From: Chionoecetes opilio | Lineage: Eukaryota > Arthropoda > Malacostraca > Decapoda > Majidae | Direction: 5' to 3' | DNA: 64,000 nucleotides | NCBI GenBank assembly: GCA_016584305.1 | Contig: JACEEZ010023434.1 | Location: 62,001 to 126,000, forward strand | Notes under the pieces: generated by a model | Seen by the model: the letters and a program-made list of their open reading frames with translations, nothing else | What the model was told of the DNA's origin: nothing | The model's database searches: none | Position numbers and translations under genes: made by a program | In this document: one piece after another, positions 33,240 through 44,585 of the stretch | How the letters are laid out: every line of letters starts with the position of its first letter | Position numbering within the stretch: the first letter of the stretch is position 1

Positions 33240-33570
33240 ACATTTATGCCTATAGCGCCTGTAGGCAGTGACCTCCAGGGGTGGGATGATAGGCCCTGGA
33301 GGTTCACTTGAGGGCTGTGATAGTTGGCCCTCCCCCGTGGTGGCGCAGGCAGGATTTTTATAGTGACGCCTGTGATTAGAGCCTCATGCCGCCCCCCTGT
33401 GTCCTCCGATGCACTCGCAATCGAAGGCAGGTAGAATTAATGGACAGGGCATGTGGGTGTTCTTAGGCCACTCTACGGTGCAGAAATATTTTATGGGTCT
33501 CTCTCGGGATTGAACTTGAGTCTTCAAGAACGCCACTCGGTGACGCTAACCACTCTGCTACTGCCTCCCC
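33240..33570 (-). repeat. tRNA-derived SINE, family 1 (inverted)
   Basis: Read on the minus strand it starts GGGGAGGCAGTAGCAGAGTG, has a B box in AAGTTCAATCCCG, and ends AGGCGCTATAGGCATAAATG. It is the most complete copy. Confidence 0.88.
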
Positions 33571-33574
33571 ATAG

Positions 33575-34133
33575 GAGGAGAGATGTTGGGCAGTCCATGT
33601 ATGGAGTATATCTCACATGTTTGGGGAGGATCCACTCATACAGCTCTCCTAAACAGGGTTGAGTCAAAAACTTTTCGTCTCATCAACTCCTCTCCTCTGA
33701 CTGACTCTCTTCAATCTTTAAATCACTGCCGCAATGTTGCTTCTCTTGCTCTCTTCTACCGTTATTTTCATGCTCACTGCTCTTCTGAACTTGCTAACTG
33801 CATGCCTCCCCCACTCCCGCGGCCTCGCTGCACAAGACTTTCTACTCATTCCCATCCCTATTCTGTCCATCTTCCTAATGCAAGAGTTAATCAGTATCTT
33901 TACTCTTTCATCCCTTTCACTGGTAAACTCTGGAACTCTCTTCCTGTTTCTATTTTTCCACTTTCCTATGACTTAAATCTTTTCAAAAGAAGAGTAACAA
34001 GACACCTCCTGAACTAAATTGGCCTACCCCTTTGTTTTTATTGTATTCTCTTACTGTCTTCTTTATAGGGACTGGCAACTAAGCGGGCTTTGTGTTACCC
34101 ATTTTTGTTGTGCCCTTGGCCAGTTCCCTGTGA

Positions 34134-34178
<45 letters not shown>
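33575..34178 (+). mobile_element. Jockey/CR1-group LINE 3' end with poly-A tail
   Basis: The frame from 33583 encodes about 144 residues of a reverse-transcriptase C-terminus: EYISHVWGGSTHTALLNRVE, FRLINSSPLTDSLQSL, ASLALFYRYFHAHCSSELAN and FIPFTGKLWNSLPVS, stopping at 34017. A 120-bp 3' UTR and a 41-base poly-A run (34138-34178) follow. 5'-truncated. The same 3' end occurs at 54789-55033 and, inverted, near 50985-51080. Confidence 0.88.
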
Positions 34179-34181
<3 letters not shown>

Positions 34182-34399
34182 CACTAGATTCATTTAAGAT
34201 GTCAACTCTAATTTCTTTTGCACTCTATTAGATTTCACAATTTTTTGTATAGATGCTAAGCCACATAGTTGGGAAATGTTCGCTTTAAAAAAAAAAAAAC
34301 TTTCTACTCCACCTTATCTTCAATTTAAATGACAGATTATCGCAAAATATAATGACAGGCAAAATATCAAGTTCAAAGATATACAAAAGAAGCACTTAC

Positions 34400-34627
34400 A
34401 TCTTTTTCAGTTTCCCTATGAGCTTGTTGAAAGCAACTTGGGGTGTGCTGATACTCATGACTGCAAGAAGAATGAGGGATGGCAGTGCCTGAATGAGTTG
34501 TTCCAGTGCCAAAAGGTCCATGGGCAGCATGTCACGATGGCAAATAATGCTGAGTCGCAGAAGTTTTTGACTTTTCTTGAGGGCAGTGAAAAGAGCTGTT
34601 CCTGGGGCCATGTACGGCTGATCTACA
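34400..34627 (-). CDS. Exon D of leucine-rich-repeat protein gene
   Basis: This 228-bp exon is bounded by the acceptor GTGTTCCAG and a consensus donor GAT|GTAAGT. Its first base completes the AG left by exon C to give serine, so the reading runs CLTHL-SVDQPYMAPG. The remainder includes KKSQKLLRLSIICHRDMLPM and LEQLIQALPSLILLAVMS, further leucine-rich segments. It ends with two bases of a codon, so at least one more exon is expected at lower coordinates; I did not find it in 1-34399. The exon sits in a quiet stretch between a LINE poly-A tail (34178) and a 38-bp minisatellite (35056). Confidence 0.75.
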
Positions 34628-35055
34628 CTGGAACACATTAACTTATGTAACTATTCACAATTCACATATGTAGTCATGCTATCCCCTATGTAGCTTATCA
34701 ATAGCACAACAACGCTATGTTAGAACAATTTGTGTCAAGACCATCATCATCCATAATGGATTTCGATGGGATAAATGCAAAATACTAAAGATAACTCAGG
34801 TCACAATAAAACATTGGCTCCAATAATCTCACCTACCTATACCAATATAAAACTCACAGCTTATCATGGATATTCACACATGATATTTATAATTATAAGT
34901 TGGACCAATGTACAGTACTCAAATGTAAGCATGTCAGGCACCAGTCCCTTCTTAAGAGGGATATTGATATCATCACTTTAATGAAAAATAACATAAAGTA
35001 ATGGATGGATTGTAAGAGAAAAAGATATAAAGGAGCATCACAGAGTGTGTGAATA

Positions 35056-35245
35056 GTGTGCGTGATGGCTCATACAAGTGGCATCCGGAAATATTGTGCG
35101 TGATGGCTCATACAAGTGGCATCCGGAAATATTGTGCGTGATGGCTCATACAAGTGGCATCCCGAAATATTGTGCGTGATGGCTCATACAAGTGGCATCC
35201 CAAAATATTTTGCGTGATGGCTCATACAAGTGGCATCCGGAAATT
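35056..35245. repeat. 38-bp minisatellite, 5 copies
   Basis: GTGCGTGATGGCTCATACAA plus GTGGCATCCGGAAATATT repeats with almost no divergence. Confidence 0.95.
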
Positions 35246-35459
35246 AAACTAACTGTCTTCGATATAGGATGGTATTGTACCAGAATTTTTTTGGGGGGTG
35301 TACTAGAAATCCCATTTTTTTAAAATGATTAGTGTACAGAACTCATTTATTTTTGACATTCCTTTTCAACTTTATATATTATATAATGTTGCGCAGAGCC
35401 CTCACTCACAGACTCACCTTTCTTATCTCACCCCCAAAGGCGCCCCACGTAACCACCTA

Positions 35460-36274
35460 CCGTATATGGCTGCGTATAAGACGACCTTTTAACCTTAAAA
35501 AATAGCCACGAAAATTGGGGGTCGTCTTATACGCCCAGTATAAAATGTGAACCTTAAATCCTGTGGTGTACGGGACGTTGTTAGCGCGGGTAATGATTGA
35601 TGGTAGGCTTACCCCTGCCTTGTCGCCTCCGTGGTGCAGTGGCTAGCGTGCCTGGCTACGAATCTGCGGGCCCTGGTTCGATCCCGGGCCAGGGCAAGTC
35701 GGTGACCAGCCTACCCAGCTGTTCTTACTTCCTTTCGGGGTTGATAAATGGGTACCTGGGGTAACCTGGGGAAGGTAACTGTGGTAACCCGGGAGTCACA
35801 CTAGCCCTGTGTCCCGGGGTAACGGGTCCTCACCCACCACAGGCTCTAAGGGCTAATGCCACGGAGATGAGCACCGCATGCCACGCGCAGCTTAGCGTAT
35901 GCTCCCATCTTTACTTTTTACTTTACCCCTGCCTTGGTAAAAACACAGATACTTTCTACTGAAATCACTCACCGTAATTCACATTATTTTAATAAAATAA
36001 TAAGTGTAGCTAGATGAGTAAGCTGATCAGGACATGTAATGTAACTATGTGTATGGTTGTAACCAGAATTATGTGTTGAGGAGTGCCATGTGCAACCGTC
36101 GTCCTATATATATACTGTACACAGATAATATACGTGAGTGGTATATAAATTAACAGCAGGCAAGAGAGGAATTTGCAGTCTACCTTGGAGGGTAGTCTTA
36201 TACGGCGAGTATAGCCCAAAACCTACGTTTTTACTAGAAATTTTGGGGGTAGTCTCATTCGCAGCCATATACGG
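35460..36274. mobile_element. CCGTATATGGCTGCG TIR element hosting a SINE
   Basis: Ends CCGTATATGGCTGCGTATAA and TCGCAGCCATATACGG are inverted and flanked by TA (35458-35459, 36275-36276). Subterminal GACGACC/GGGGGTAGTCT blocks also pair. Without the 314 bp contributed by the SINE it would be about 500 bp. Confidence 0.85.
35623..35922 (+). repeat. tRNA-derived SINE, family 2, with 14-bp target duplication
   Basis: TTACCCCTGCCTTG occurs at 35609-35622 and 35923-35936. The head has TGGTGCAGTGGCTAGCGTG (A box) and the perfect B box GGTTCGATCCC, and the body ends in TTTTTACTTTA. The acceptor stem of a functional tRNA is absent. Confidence 0.93.
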
Positions 36275-36559
36275 TACTCCCTCCTGACGAAGGGCTCGGT
36301 AGAATTATCTGAAGCGAGTAATGGTGTATAACACGTAGTCAATCACAAGGCGAAAAGAGAACACTGACTCACACTGTACATTTAATAGCGGAAGTCACAA
36401 TACGCATTCTCCTGACGGTGGAGAGAAAGAACAAAGAACTCACATGGTCACGCTTGTCTACGATGGTTCTCTACACACACAGGAGGCTCACACACACATG
36501 AATGTGTGTGTCTTAACGCACACGAGGCAACAACACACAAAGGTACGGCTTAACCGAGG

Positions 36560-37130
36560 CTATAATTTAGGCTGACGAGGCCTCCTGACGAAGGCAGACG
36601 TTTCTACTGACGGCGAGGCAGCAGATACACCCAGGGGCGGCGCTGTGGTCGCCCGCCGCCGCCGCTCTCCAGACACCCTCACTCTTCTGTGTCCCGCGCT
36701 GCTTCCCCCAGCTACTCGGGCGGCGGGCTACCCACGCCCACGCGGCACAGCACGCCCGCACGCACAGGAGATCCCCACGGAGGTCCTGTCTCTCCGGTAT
36801 TCCTCGCCCCACTCAACCCTGTGGCGTCCCATCTCCCCTTGTCTTCCTGCCGCCGGCTAGCCAGCCAATCCCGTGGCTGCATTATCCAGGAAGCCCATGC
36901 TGGACCCAATCAGAGAGCTCGGCGAAATGACGTTACCCTCCTTTGTGTGTGGTACAGCAAGCACCCTCACGGCCTCACCGCTCTCATACATACAAACATA
37001 CAGACACTCTGTCATACACCCCATACCCACGTGCCACGGTGCCAGGCGCGCCTACAGACACACACACACGCCTCGAGAAGCATACCCAGACACCCAAAGC
37101 GTAACAATAACATATGTATTCAAAACATAT
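36560..37130. other. GC-rich island, no gene assigned
   Basis: CpG-rich sequence around 36590-36800 with several long frames on both strands, a sign of composition rather than coding. It could be a promoter-like island or a solo LTR, but no TATA/initiator or matching LTR copy is visible. Confidence 0.3.
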
Positions 37131-37522
37131 ATAAATAAAACCCAGAATCCCTGGAACTCCAACACACGTAAGTGGGTGTTGTAAGAGCTCATACAATTGG
37201 CATTCTATGGAAAAAGTATAAAGGAAGAAATAAAAAGGGAAAAAAATCTAAAGGAAGAGGAATACATGAAGAACATTTGAAGATATCTCAACACAGATAA
37301 CCGGGGAAAAAAAAATACACACGCCCTCGGTTTTCGAACATAATTAGTTCCCGAAAGTTGTTCTAAAACCGAAAAAAAAAAATCATAATAAACAATTTAA
37401 AATGGATTAATCCGTTCCTGACCCCCAAAATAAAGACCATTTTTTACCCTTTTAGCTGCATTTCATGCATAAAAATGCCTATAAATGCAATGTAATATTA
37501 TATTATAGCAGACCATCTAAAT

Positions 37523-38321
37523 CAGTGGTTCTTAACCTGGGTTCGATCAACCCCAGGGGTTCGGTGAGCCAGTCTCAGGGGTTCGATGGAGGCCCTCCGG
37601 GACACAATGCAATTTTGCTATTATTGTAATGCCGAATTATTCACCAAAGTAAATTATTCGTGAAATTAACTTAAATTCAAGCAGTGTGGTGGAGGGAGAG
37701 TTATGTGTGGGTGTGCAAGTGTGTCTATGTTCGCCCGCCTCTCTTCCTTCCGAGCAGTGGCGTATATAGGAAGGGGGTGCGGGGGGAACACTTGCCTTTT
37801 CTCCCAAATGGACACAAATAGTTTTGCCATTGCATATCAAATTAGTGCAATATATCCCTTCTGAGGCCTCAAAATGCCCCTAAAAATGCTTGATTTTCAA
37901 AAGATGTCCTGACCCCCTCCTCAGACCCCCAACTGTAGAGGCTCACTTTGCTCCAACTACCCTCCCTTAACAAAATCATGGATTCACCTCTGTGCCAAGG
38001 ACACAAAATATTTGTGAAATATTTGTTCTGTGAATCTGTCTTTCCAGGGACATACAGTATATATATGTCACTGCTTCTGAGTCCTTCCTTCCTTCTTATT
38101 ATTATTCAAATATTTTCTTGAATTTTGAGGCAATTGTTTCTTAAATGTTGGTATTAATATAAATGGAATTTATTATTTTTATTTTCCAAATATACTTTTG
38201 AGTTTTGAAGCAATTTTTCTTAAATTTTTGTAATAATCTTTTTCTTCTTCCTATATTTAAGGGGTTCGGCTAATGTTCTTTTGTTAAGGTTCGGCACCTA
38301 TGAAAAGGTTAAGAACCACTG
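37523..38321. mobile_element. hAT element with perfect 8-bp target duplication
   Basis: Ends CAGTGGTTCTTAACCTGGG and TTAAGAACCACTG are flanked by ATCTAAAT at 37515-37522 and 38322-38329. An 8-bp duplication and CAG...CTG ends define hAT. 799 bp, AT-rich, no transposase. Confidence 0.95.
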
Positions 38322-38389
38322 ATCTAAATAAAGAATAAAGTAATAGCTTTAATAGTTAATCGATAGTATTCACAGACGTCACAACATCT

Positions 38390-38875
38390 GGGCATTTGTT
38401 GGAGGAAAGACATGTAAACACAGTGTTATCTGACAGTCCCGCGGCCAAACGCCTCATCTCTCGAGTCTGCCGCTCCACCTGGAACAACACGCTCGGCGAT
38501 GCCCTCTGCATCACCTCCATGGGCCAATACCGCAGTGACTCTTCCCCCCAGCCGTGGATAAGGAAAAAGTCCCGCGTCCTGGATGTCACCCTCACTCGCC
38601 TCCGCCTGGGGCACACGACACTCACGGTTCACCTTCACTGCCTCCATCTGTCCCCTGACCCTCACTGCCCCTGGTGTAGGAATGTTCTAGAGACTATTGA
38701 ACACTTTCTGCTGCAGTGTCCGCATTTCCACTCACACCGTGTAGTGCTACACTCTCAACTACTCGCCCTGAACGTCACCACCTTTGACCTTCCCACCCAG
38801 CTGGCGGCGGTGTTTACAAGTCTGAGCCTCCAATATGGTGGTGTATTATCTGTTAGTTTAATATAGTTTAAAGCT
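38390..38875 (+). mobile_element. LINE ORF2 C-terminus with zinc-knuckle (parent of the MITE array piece)
   Basis: A frame of about 156 residues reads STWNNTLGDALCITSMGQYR, RVLDVTLTRLRLGHTTLTVH, LHLSPDPHCPWCRNVLETIE and HFLLQCPHFHSHRVVLHSQL. The C-x2-C-x8-H-x4-C cluster is the nucleic-acid-binding knuckle found at the end of many non-LTR ORF2 proteins. RT itself is missing. A related minus-strand copy is at 43330-43680. Confidence 0.8.
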
Positions 38876-39479
38876 AACTTATAGCTTAAAGCTTTTCGCC
38901 TTTATGCTTTCACTATCTTTCTAAAGTTCCCATGGTGGCTAATGGAATAAAAGAAATAGAAGAAATAATGCACAACACAAGAAAAATAGTCAAAATGAAA
39001 GAACAGTTCGGAGCGGATGTTCTCTGAGTGAGGGCCGCAGCGTGACTGACGCGTGTTTGGCAACAGAGTTATTGTACGGCAACCGGTGCAATTATGAGTT
39101 TGAAATTCTGTTCGTGAACCGATTTGTTCAAAAAGTGAGATGTTCGAAACCCTAGGTTTGACTGTATATATGAGGCGCGCCGCGGCATAAGGGTACTATG
39201 CGCCAAAATCAATATTAGTCAGAAAATGCAGTTAAAGATTGGGAATGTTTGGGAATGACTATCTCAAGAACTGTTTGAGTTAGAATGAAGTGTTGTATAT
39301 CAAATAAAAGCTGAGGAACTCGGCTTTCATTTGACGTAGAAAAAAAATCTAATCACAAATTATTATTGGTACTGATTTTTTTTCTTTCTATTCACCCATC
39401 CATGCATAGACAGCTGAGTCTTGACTTCATTTCCCCCGCCCCTCTCCCTTCCCCTCAACCCTCCCACCCCACCCTCCAT

Positions 39480-40052
39480 GCCTTTACTCGTACTCCAGCA
39501 GCTCGTCCAGGTCATCGGGGTCCTCGTCAGGTGGGACGTCTTCGGTTAGGCCAGATAAGATTTTCATCCTATCTAGACACTTTGCAAGTACCAACTACAA
39601 GGTTATTGACTATACAAAGCACCGCCACGTCAGCACGAACTAGGCGGACTCGAACCGCTGACCGAATGCACAGAGACGCTGCACATTGCGAACTCACGTC
39701 TCTACCAACCTTGCCACCCTGACGGGCTTCGGTTAGGCCAACTGTGTGCGCGTCGATTATGTTGTTGTAGAAGGTTTGTTTGTTGACAGGCATGAGGTCG
39801 AGGAGGTACTGAAGGTCACGCACATTTTCCTTTTTGAGGGCTAAGGGGCGGCTGTAGTGCTTGGGGAGGTGGGGGGCGGAGAGGTCAAACACCTTACGGG
39901 ACCAGGCTGCCCGTCCCTTCTGCAGTTTGACCTCGGTGATGTTCTCGCCGTCAGCCTCGTAATCTGAATTCAGTAGGTAGCACTCACGGAACGCCAAACG
40001 CAGAAGGATTTTCACTGGCACTATTGTCACTGCTGGAATAATCCATGATAAT
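39480..40052 (-). pseudogene. Unidentified protein gene relic interrupted by a SINE
   Basis: The minus strand opens at ATG 40051 with MDYSSSDNSASENPSAFG, shifts frame near 39990, and continues SDYEADGENITEVKLQKG, RAAWSRKVFDLSAPHLPKHY, SRPLALKKENVRDLQYLLDL and NKQTFYNNIIDAHTVGL. At 39740 a SINE is inserted; beyond it the last codons read DVPPDEDPDDLDELLEYE and stop near 39486. An acidic C-terminus and a single-exon layout suit a transposon-encoded protein, but I do not recognise the family. Confidence 0.65.
39554..39726 (-). repeat. tRNA-derived SINE, family 4, inserted in a coding frame
   Basis: Flanked by CTTCGGTTAGGCCA at 39540-39553 and 39727-39740. On the minus strand GGTGGCAAGGTTGGTAGAGA (A box) and GCGGTTCGAGTCCGC (B box) form the head, and the tail is GATGAAAATCTTATC. 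Two more copies at 55421-55600 and 61791-61972, in the same orientation. Confidence 0.95.
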
Positions 40053-40233
40053 GGCGAAAGTAATGCGTAAATCCAGAGAAAGCACTCGTTGCTTTCTCTG
40101 CATTGAGAGGGAAGAGAAGGAGGGAAGGAAGGCGGAGCAGTGGTGGGGATCCGACGCTCTCATTGGCTCAACGCTCTGACGTCACGGAGTGCGTCTCGTC
40201 TCCCATTGGCTGGTTGAGTGCGGTGTGGAGTTA

Positions 40234-40556
40234 CAGCCAAATTTCCAACATCCGACCTCCAAACATCCGACTTGTCCAAACAACCGACTTTTTTCACCAC
40301 CACATTGTGTCTTGTTTTGGTCATTTATTTTACGTAGTTTTTTTTAGTTTTTAGAAAACATTGATTTGTGGCTTTATTTATGCATGAATTTTACTTTCAC
40401 GTATACCACTGGATCGGCCTTCAAGAGCTGCATCTTTTATGTTCTATACCATTTTGTCCTTACGTTTATGGTTACTGTGATATCCGAACATCCGACTATT
40501 CCAATTATCCGACCTACCTTCGGTCCCCCCAAGGTCGGATAATTAATACTTAGCTG
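40234..40556. mobile_element. Small TA-flanked MITE (CAGC... ends)
   Basis: CAGCCAAATTTCCAACATCC and its inverted partner GGTCGGATAATTAATACTTA-GCTG are flanked by TA. ATCCGAC motifs recur near both ends. 323 bp, no gene. Confidence 0.8.
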
Positions 40557-41006
40557 TAGTACCCTTCTGCCACGGCACTCCCTGCCTGAATGTGTTCCAA
40601 GTAATCGAAGCAGAAAATCACTTTGTAAACAATAGGACTTTCGACCTTATGGAAATGTCGGAAGAAGGATGCTACCTCAACCATCCTGTAGAGCGGGAAT
40701 TCAGTTCTCTGTCGATGTAAAAATCTCATTTTTGGCCTCGGTGGCGGTTAGTACCCTTCTGCCGCGGCGCGCCTCATATATACCGTATTTGCCGGCGCAT
40801 TAGACGCAGCTTTTTTCCAAGAAAGGGAATGCAAAACTCACCCTGCGTCTAATGCGGCCATATTACTAATGAGAGGTCGGGCAGAGAATGCAGAATGGCC
40901 GGTGGTGTATTACTAAGGGGGTCTCAAGTGATCTGTGTTGAGCAGTAGACCACTGAACACAAATTTGTAACTGTTTTACTAATAATATCAACAGTAATGC
41001 ATAATA

Positions 41007-41447
41007 CAGGTTGAAGTTCCCAAACTCGGCATCCCAAGACTCGGCAACACCCAAAACTCGGCTATGGTTCCGGATTTTCCAAAACACGGCAGAACACCCA
41101 AAAGCCGGCGCGTAGTTGCCGGGTCGGCTGCTAGGTGCCACCACACTAGGCCGCTTGGTTTCTCCCGCCGATTTGTTTGTTGTTATTGTTCAGTGGTGTT
41201 GTGACTGTAGAGTTGTGTACACTGTTATTTTGTGTACTTCTACAGGTCTGTTATTGGTATTATGGCTCCCAAACGTCCAGGAACACCTGGACCGTATTAG
41301 AATCCAAATAATTTTTTCCTGTGATTTTTTTCATGTGATTTTCATGTTTTTTTTCCCCTTAATATATCTACGTTCTAAAAGTCGGAAAATTCCATTACTC
41401 GGCTCGGCGCTGGTCCCGAGGTTGCCGAGTTTGGGAACTTCAACCTG
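41007..41447. mobile_element. CAGGTTGAAG MITE, 441 bp
   Basis: Same family as 23376-23775, with TA duplications at 41005-41006 and 41448-41449. It retains about 40 bp more internal sequence after the MAPKRPG start (GTPGPY then stop), so it is closer to the parent element. Confidence 0.93.
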
Positions 41448-41499
41448 TACTAAGAAAAAGTTGGAGTTTTAAGAGAAAACAAGAGTTGGGGCAACAAGA

Positions 41500-41900
41500 T
41501 GGCGGTTTCTGCTGCCAAGATGGCCGTCAGATGTAAACATCACCCCCCTCTCGCAGTCCCACTGTAAATGGATGGGAGACAGGGTAGGCCCTTATACCAT
41601 CTCGATCCCTCAATCCTCACCCCTGTATCTCTATTGATAAGGAAATTGCAAACTGTAACTGGAAAGAGTGCTAGTAAAAAGGCTGCAACGGTACCTGTAG
41701 ATGGGACAGAAGCCTTCCACACATCACACCAAGACCAAGACCCATCACGGCGCCACAACTACATCCGCTTTCAAGACCGAATCACACCATACCATCATGC
41801 CTTGACCTGTACCTTCCTGAGGAAGACTAATCAACCCTCGCGACTGTGATAGATTCAAATGTGTAAACCATGATGAATATCTTCGATCCCGACATCGGTG
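41500..41900 (+). repeat. LINE 3' end (zinc-knuckle LINE family)
   Basis: TGACCTGTACCTTCCTGAGG and AAGACTAATCAACC...TGTGATAG encode the terminal TFLRKTNQPSRL and stop. The same tag recurs at 7908, 22566, 43376 (inverted) and 61118. Confidence 0.6.
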
Positions 41901-41942
41901 CTCTACAACAATAACAAAAAGGTAGAGATGGTTACCTTACAG

Positions 41943-42387
41943 CAGGGGTCCTCAACCCGCGGCCCGCGGGCCACATGCGGCCGGCGAGGCCATTCCGTGT
42001 GGCCCGCCAGATAATTTCCTTTTGGTCATCGGTGCGGCCCTCCATCATTCCAAACGTGTGTTGAAACATCTTTTTTCTCAAGAGCGTGTTTTAGGATAGG
42101 TTAAGTTATGGTTAGGTAACGTTAGGTTAGGTTAATTGGTTAGTTCAGGTTAGGAGGTTAGGTTAAGTATATTTTTATACGAGTTTAGTCTTCTTATCTT
42201 AGTCTTCTTTTCTCTTTGTAGATGGCTTCCCCTTCTAAGAAACCAAAGTGCGAGGATGAAAAGCGTGAGTTCTTTTTTGTTTTTTTTGTTCTGTATGTGG
42301 TTTTCAGAGTTTTTTATTGGTGCGGCCCTCGGGCCCTCTTGGACTTGTCGATGCGGCCCGCGGTACTCTGCGGGTTGGGGACCCCTG
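41943..42387. mobile_element. hAT MITE with 8-bp target duplication and transposase start codons
   Basis: Ends CAGGGGTCCTCAACCCGCGG and its inverted match (GGTTGGGGACCCCTG) are flanked by CCTTACAG at 41935-41942 and 42388-42395. From 42222 the frame MASPSKKPKCEDEKREF resembles the start of GTF2IRD2/ZBED-type hAT proteins and then runs into T-rich sequence. It is therefore an internally deleted derivative. Confidence 0.95.
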
Positions 42388-43138
42388 CCTTACAGTGTAA
42401 TATCTTGGTAATTTTTTTTTATTGGGCAACTGCTGATTTCGAGACCGAAACTCAGTTTTCCTGAATAGTTTTGGTGTGTTTTGAATTAATCTGGCTCTTG
42501 TGTTTGTCGGAAATCAATGTTTGTTTACATATGTGGGGGGGGGGGGTGCCCGCTCTGCCCCTCCAGGCATGCCTCACAAACATTGCTAAGCTTCACACTG
42601 CCAATGCCATTAATATTCGATGGCGCCATGGGAAATGGGACTCAAAATACAGAATGAAGAAAGATACACGATAATAGAGGTAAAAATCCTAGGACTTTTG
42701 AAAGCCCACTACCGAAATAGTACCAATATCTTAACAGCAAATTTTACACAAAGTCTAAACCCATAGCATAAAAGCAGCAAAGGCATACTTGCAACATGAA
42801 ATCAAAGCTAAATGTCATAGGTAGATAATATTAGAATATCAATTTGTGGAGCATCTTGCAATAAATGATGACCGATTGGTTACCCTACACATTCTCTTTA
42901 CATTTTAACCAGTATAATTTGTCCTTCACATTCACTGTACTGTGAATATTGTATTTGGATACATGCTCATAATCATTTGTTTTCCTTTACAAAACCTTTT
43001 TTTTTTTTTAAACTTTTAATAAATTTACTGCAAGTATATGTCCTCAAAACGCTAATACTTTTTTTTTCTCAAAATATTCCTGTAAAATACGGGTGCGTCT
43101 TATGCGCCGGCAAATACGGTATATATATATATATATAT

Positions 43139-43315
43139 ACACAACCCTCGTTTTCCCGGACTAATAGGGGGGAGCACTGGTCCGGGAACAACAAACGTCC
43201 CGGAATCGCAACAGTCCGAGGACACTACCTACCCCCGGACGTTTATCTTACTCTAGTATTTACTGTCCGGCAACCGCCAATATCAACTACCCCGCCGCGG
43301 ACTTTTACGTCACAT
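43139..43315. mobile_element. Half copy of the CACACAAACC MITE
   Basis: Starts ACACAACCCTCGTTTTCCCG and continues through CAATATCAACTACCCCGCCG, where it breaks off. No second TIR. Confidence 0.75.
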
Positions 43316-43329
43316 TGTTGTTGTTTATA

Positions 43330-43680
43330 GGACTACGAGGATCCCTTGGGGAACACTATGAGCCCTGGTGATGTCCTATGATGCTATCACAGGCGCTGTA
43401 GTTGACCTGTCTTCCTCAGGAAGGCACAGGTGAGGCGGATGACAGCATGTTGCTGGGAGGGGTGGACGCCAGCCCCGCAAGCAGGGTGGGCAGGTCACAG
43501 GTAGCGACGTTCAGGGTGAGGAGTTGAGAATGTGGCACTACACGGTGGGACTGGCAGCGCGAACACTGCAGCAGAAAGTGTTCAATAGTCTCAGAGACGT
43601 TCCTGCACCAGGGGCTGTGGGGGTCAGGGGACTGACGGAGGCGGTGCAGGTGAACCGTGAGTGTCTTGTGCCCAAATCTA
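43330..43680 (-). mobile_element. Zinc-knuckle LINE, 3' end, inverted
   Basis: The minus strand encodes LTVHLHRLRQSPDPHSPWCR, SETIEHFLLQCSRCQSHRVV and LLTLNVATCDLPTLLAG, and the 3' tag GCCTTCCTGAGGAAGACAGG. One knuckle cysteine is replaced (SPWC), marking decay. Confidence 0.8.
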
Positions 43681-43801
43681 CCTTCGATTGCGAATGCATC
43701 GGAGGACACAGGGGGGCGGCATGAGCCTCTAATCACAGGCGTCACTATAAGAATCCTGCCTGCGCCACCACGAGCGAGAACCAACCATCAGAGCCCTCAA
43801 G
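43679..43801 (+). repeat. SINE family 1, 3' part, cut by a MITE
   Basis: TAATCACAGGCGTCACTATA and GAACCAACCATCAGAGCCCT are the SINE body; the CACACAAACC MITE begins at the TA at 43802-43803 within it. Confidence 0.8.
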
Positions 43802-43803
43802 TA

Positions 43804-43876
43804 CACACAAACCTCGTTTTCCCGGACTAATAGGGGGGGAGCACTGGTCCGGGAACCGCAAAAGTCCGGGAATGGC

Positions 43877-43918
<42 letters not shown>

Positions 43919-44553
43919 GATGCCATTACCCACCCCCGGATGTACGTTTATCCTACTCTAGTATTTACTATTTACTGTCCGGCAACCGCCAATATCAACT
44001 ACCCCGCCGCGGACTTTTACGTCATGCTCACTGCCACCTGGTGGGAGGCAGCAGAAAGTGTTCAATAGTCTCAAAAGATGTTCCTGCACCAGGGGCAGTG
44101 GGGGTCAGGGGACTAACGGAGGCGGTGCAGGTGAACTGTGAGTGTCGTGTGCCCAAATGTAAACAAAACGACCGCTGAGCATGCTGCCACCTGGCGGGAG
44201 GCAGCAGAAAGTATTCAATAGTCTCAAGAGACGTCAATATCAACTACCCGCAGCGGACTTTTACGACCGCTGAGCATGCTGCCACCTGGCGGGAGGCAGC
44301 AGAAAGTGTTCAATAGTCTCAGAGATGTTCTTGCACCAGGGGCAGTGGGAGTCAGGTGACTGACGGAGGCTGTGCAGGTGAACCGTGAGTGTCGTGTGCC
44401 CAAATGTAAACAATACGACCGCTGAGCATGCTGCCACCTGGCGGGAGGCGCGGACACTAACCAGGGGTGACAGGAGACGCTCGGACCGCCGGACAACTTT
44501 GTCAATTTACGAACAGGACCAGGCATTTCAACGTATAAAAAAAAAAAAAAAAA

Positions 44554-44585
<32 letters not shown>

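Larger units (their letters stand above)
37318..39164. mobile_element. Tigger-like element with nested hAT and LINE pieces
   Basis: The left end (CACACGCCCTCGGTTTTCGA) and the inverted right end (CAGTCAAACCTAGGGTTTCG on the minus strand) are similar and each flanked by TA. Subterminal TTCTAAAACCGAAAA and GTTCGTGAACCGATTTGTTC blocks are of the style seen in Tigger TIR regions. No transposase remains. Confidence 0.6.
40783..43119. mobile_element. CCGTATTTGCCGGCGCAT TIR element with nested insertions
   Basis: Ends CCGTATTTGCCGGCGCATTA and its inverted match (TGCGCCGGCAAATACGG) are flanked by TA (40781, 43120). Contains a MITE (41007-41447), a LINE tail and a hAT element (41943-42387). A partial sister at 48275 gives the empty site for the MITE. 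Confidence 0.88.

Noticed and set aside
35629..35700. Possible functional tRNA gene with perfect B box
   Set aside because: The 5' and 3' acceptor-stem halves do not pair and the sequence continues into a SINE body with a target duplication.
36567..37138. Several overlapping frames in a GC-rich island
   Set aside because: Frames are open on both strands at once, with no domain, splice signal or homologous copy.
42095..42172. GTTAGGTTAGG runs resembling the arthropod telomere repeat
   Set aside because: Short, degenerate and inside a hAT element bounded by an 8-bp duplication; not an interstitial telomere.
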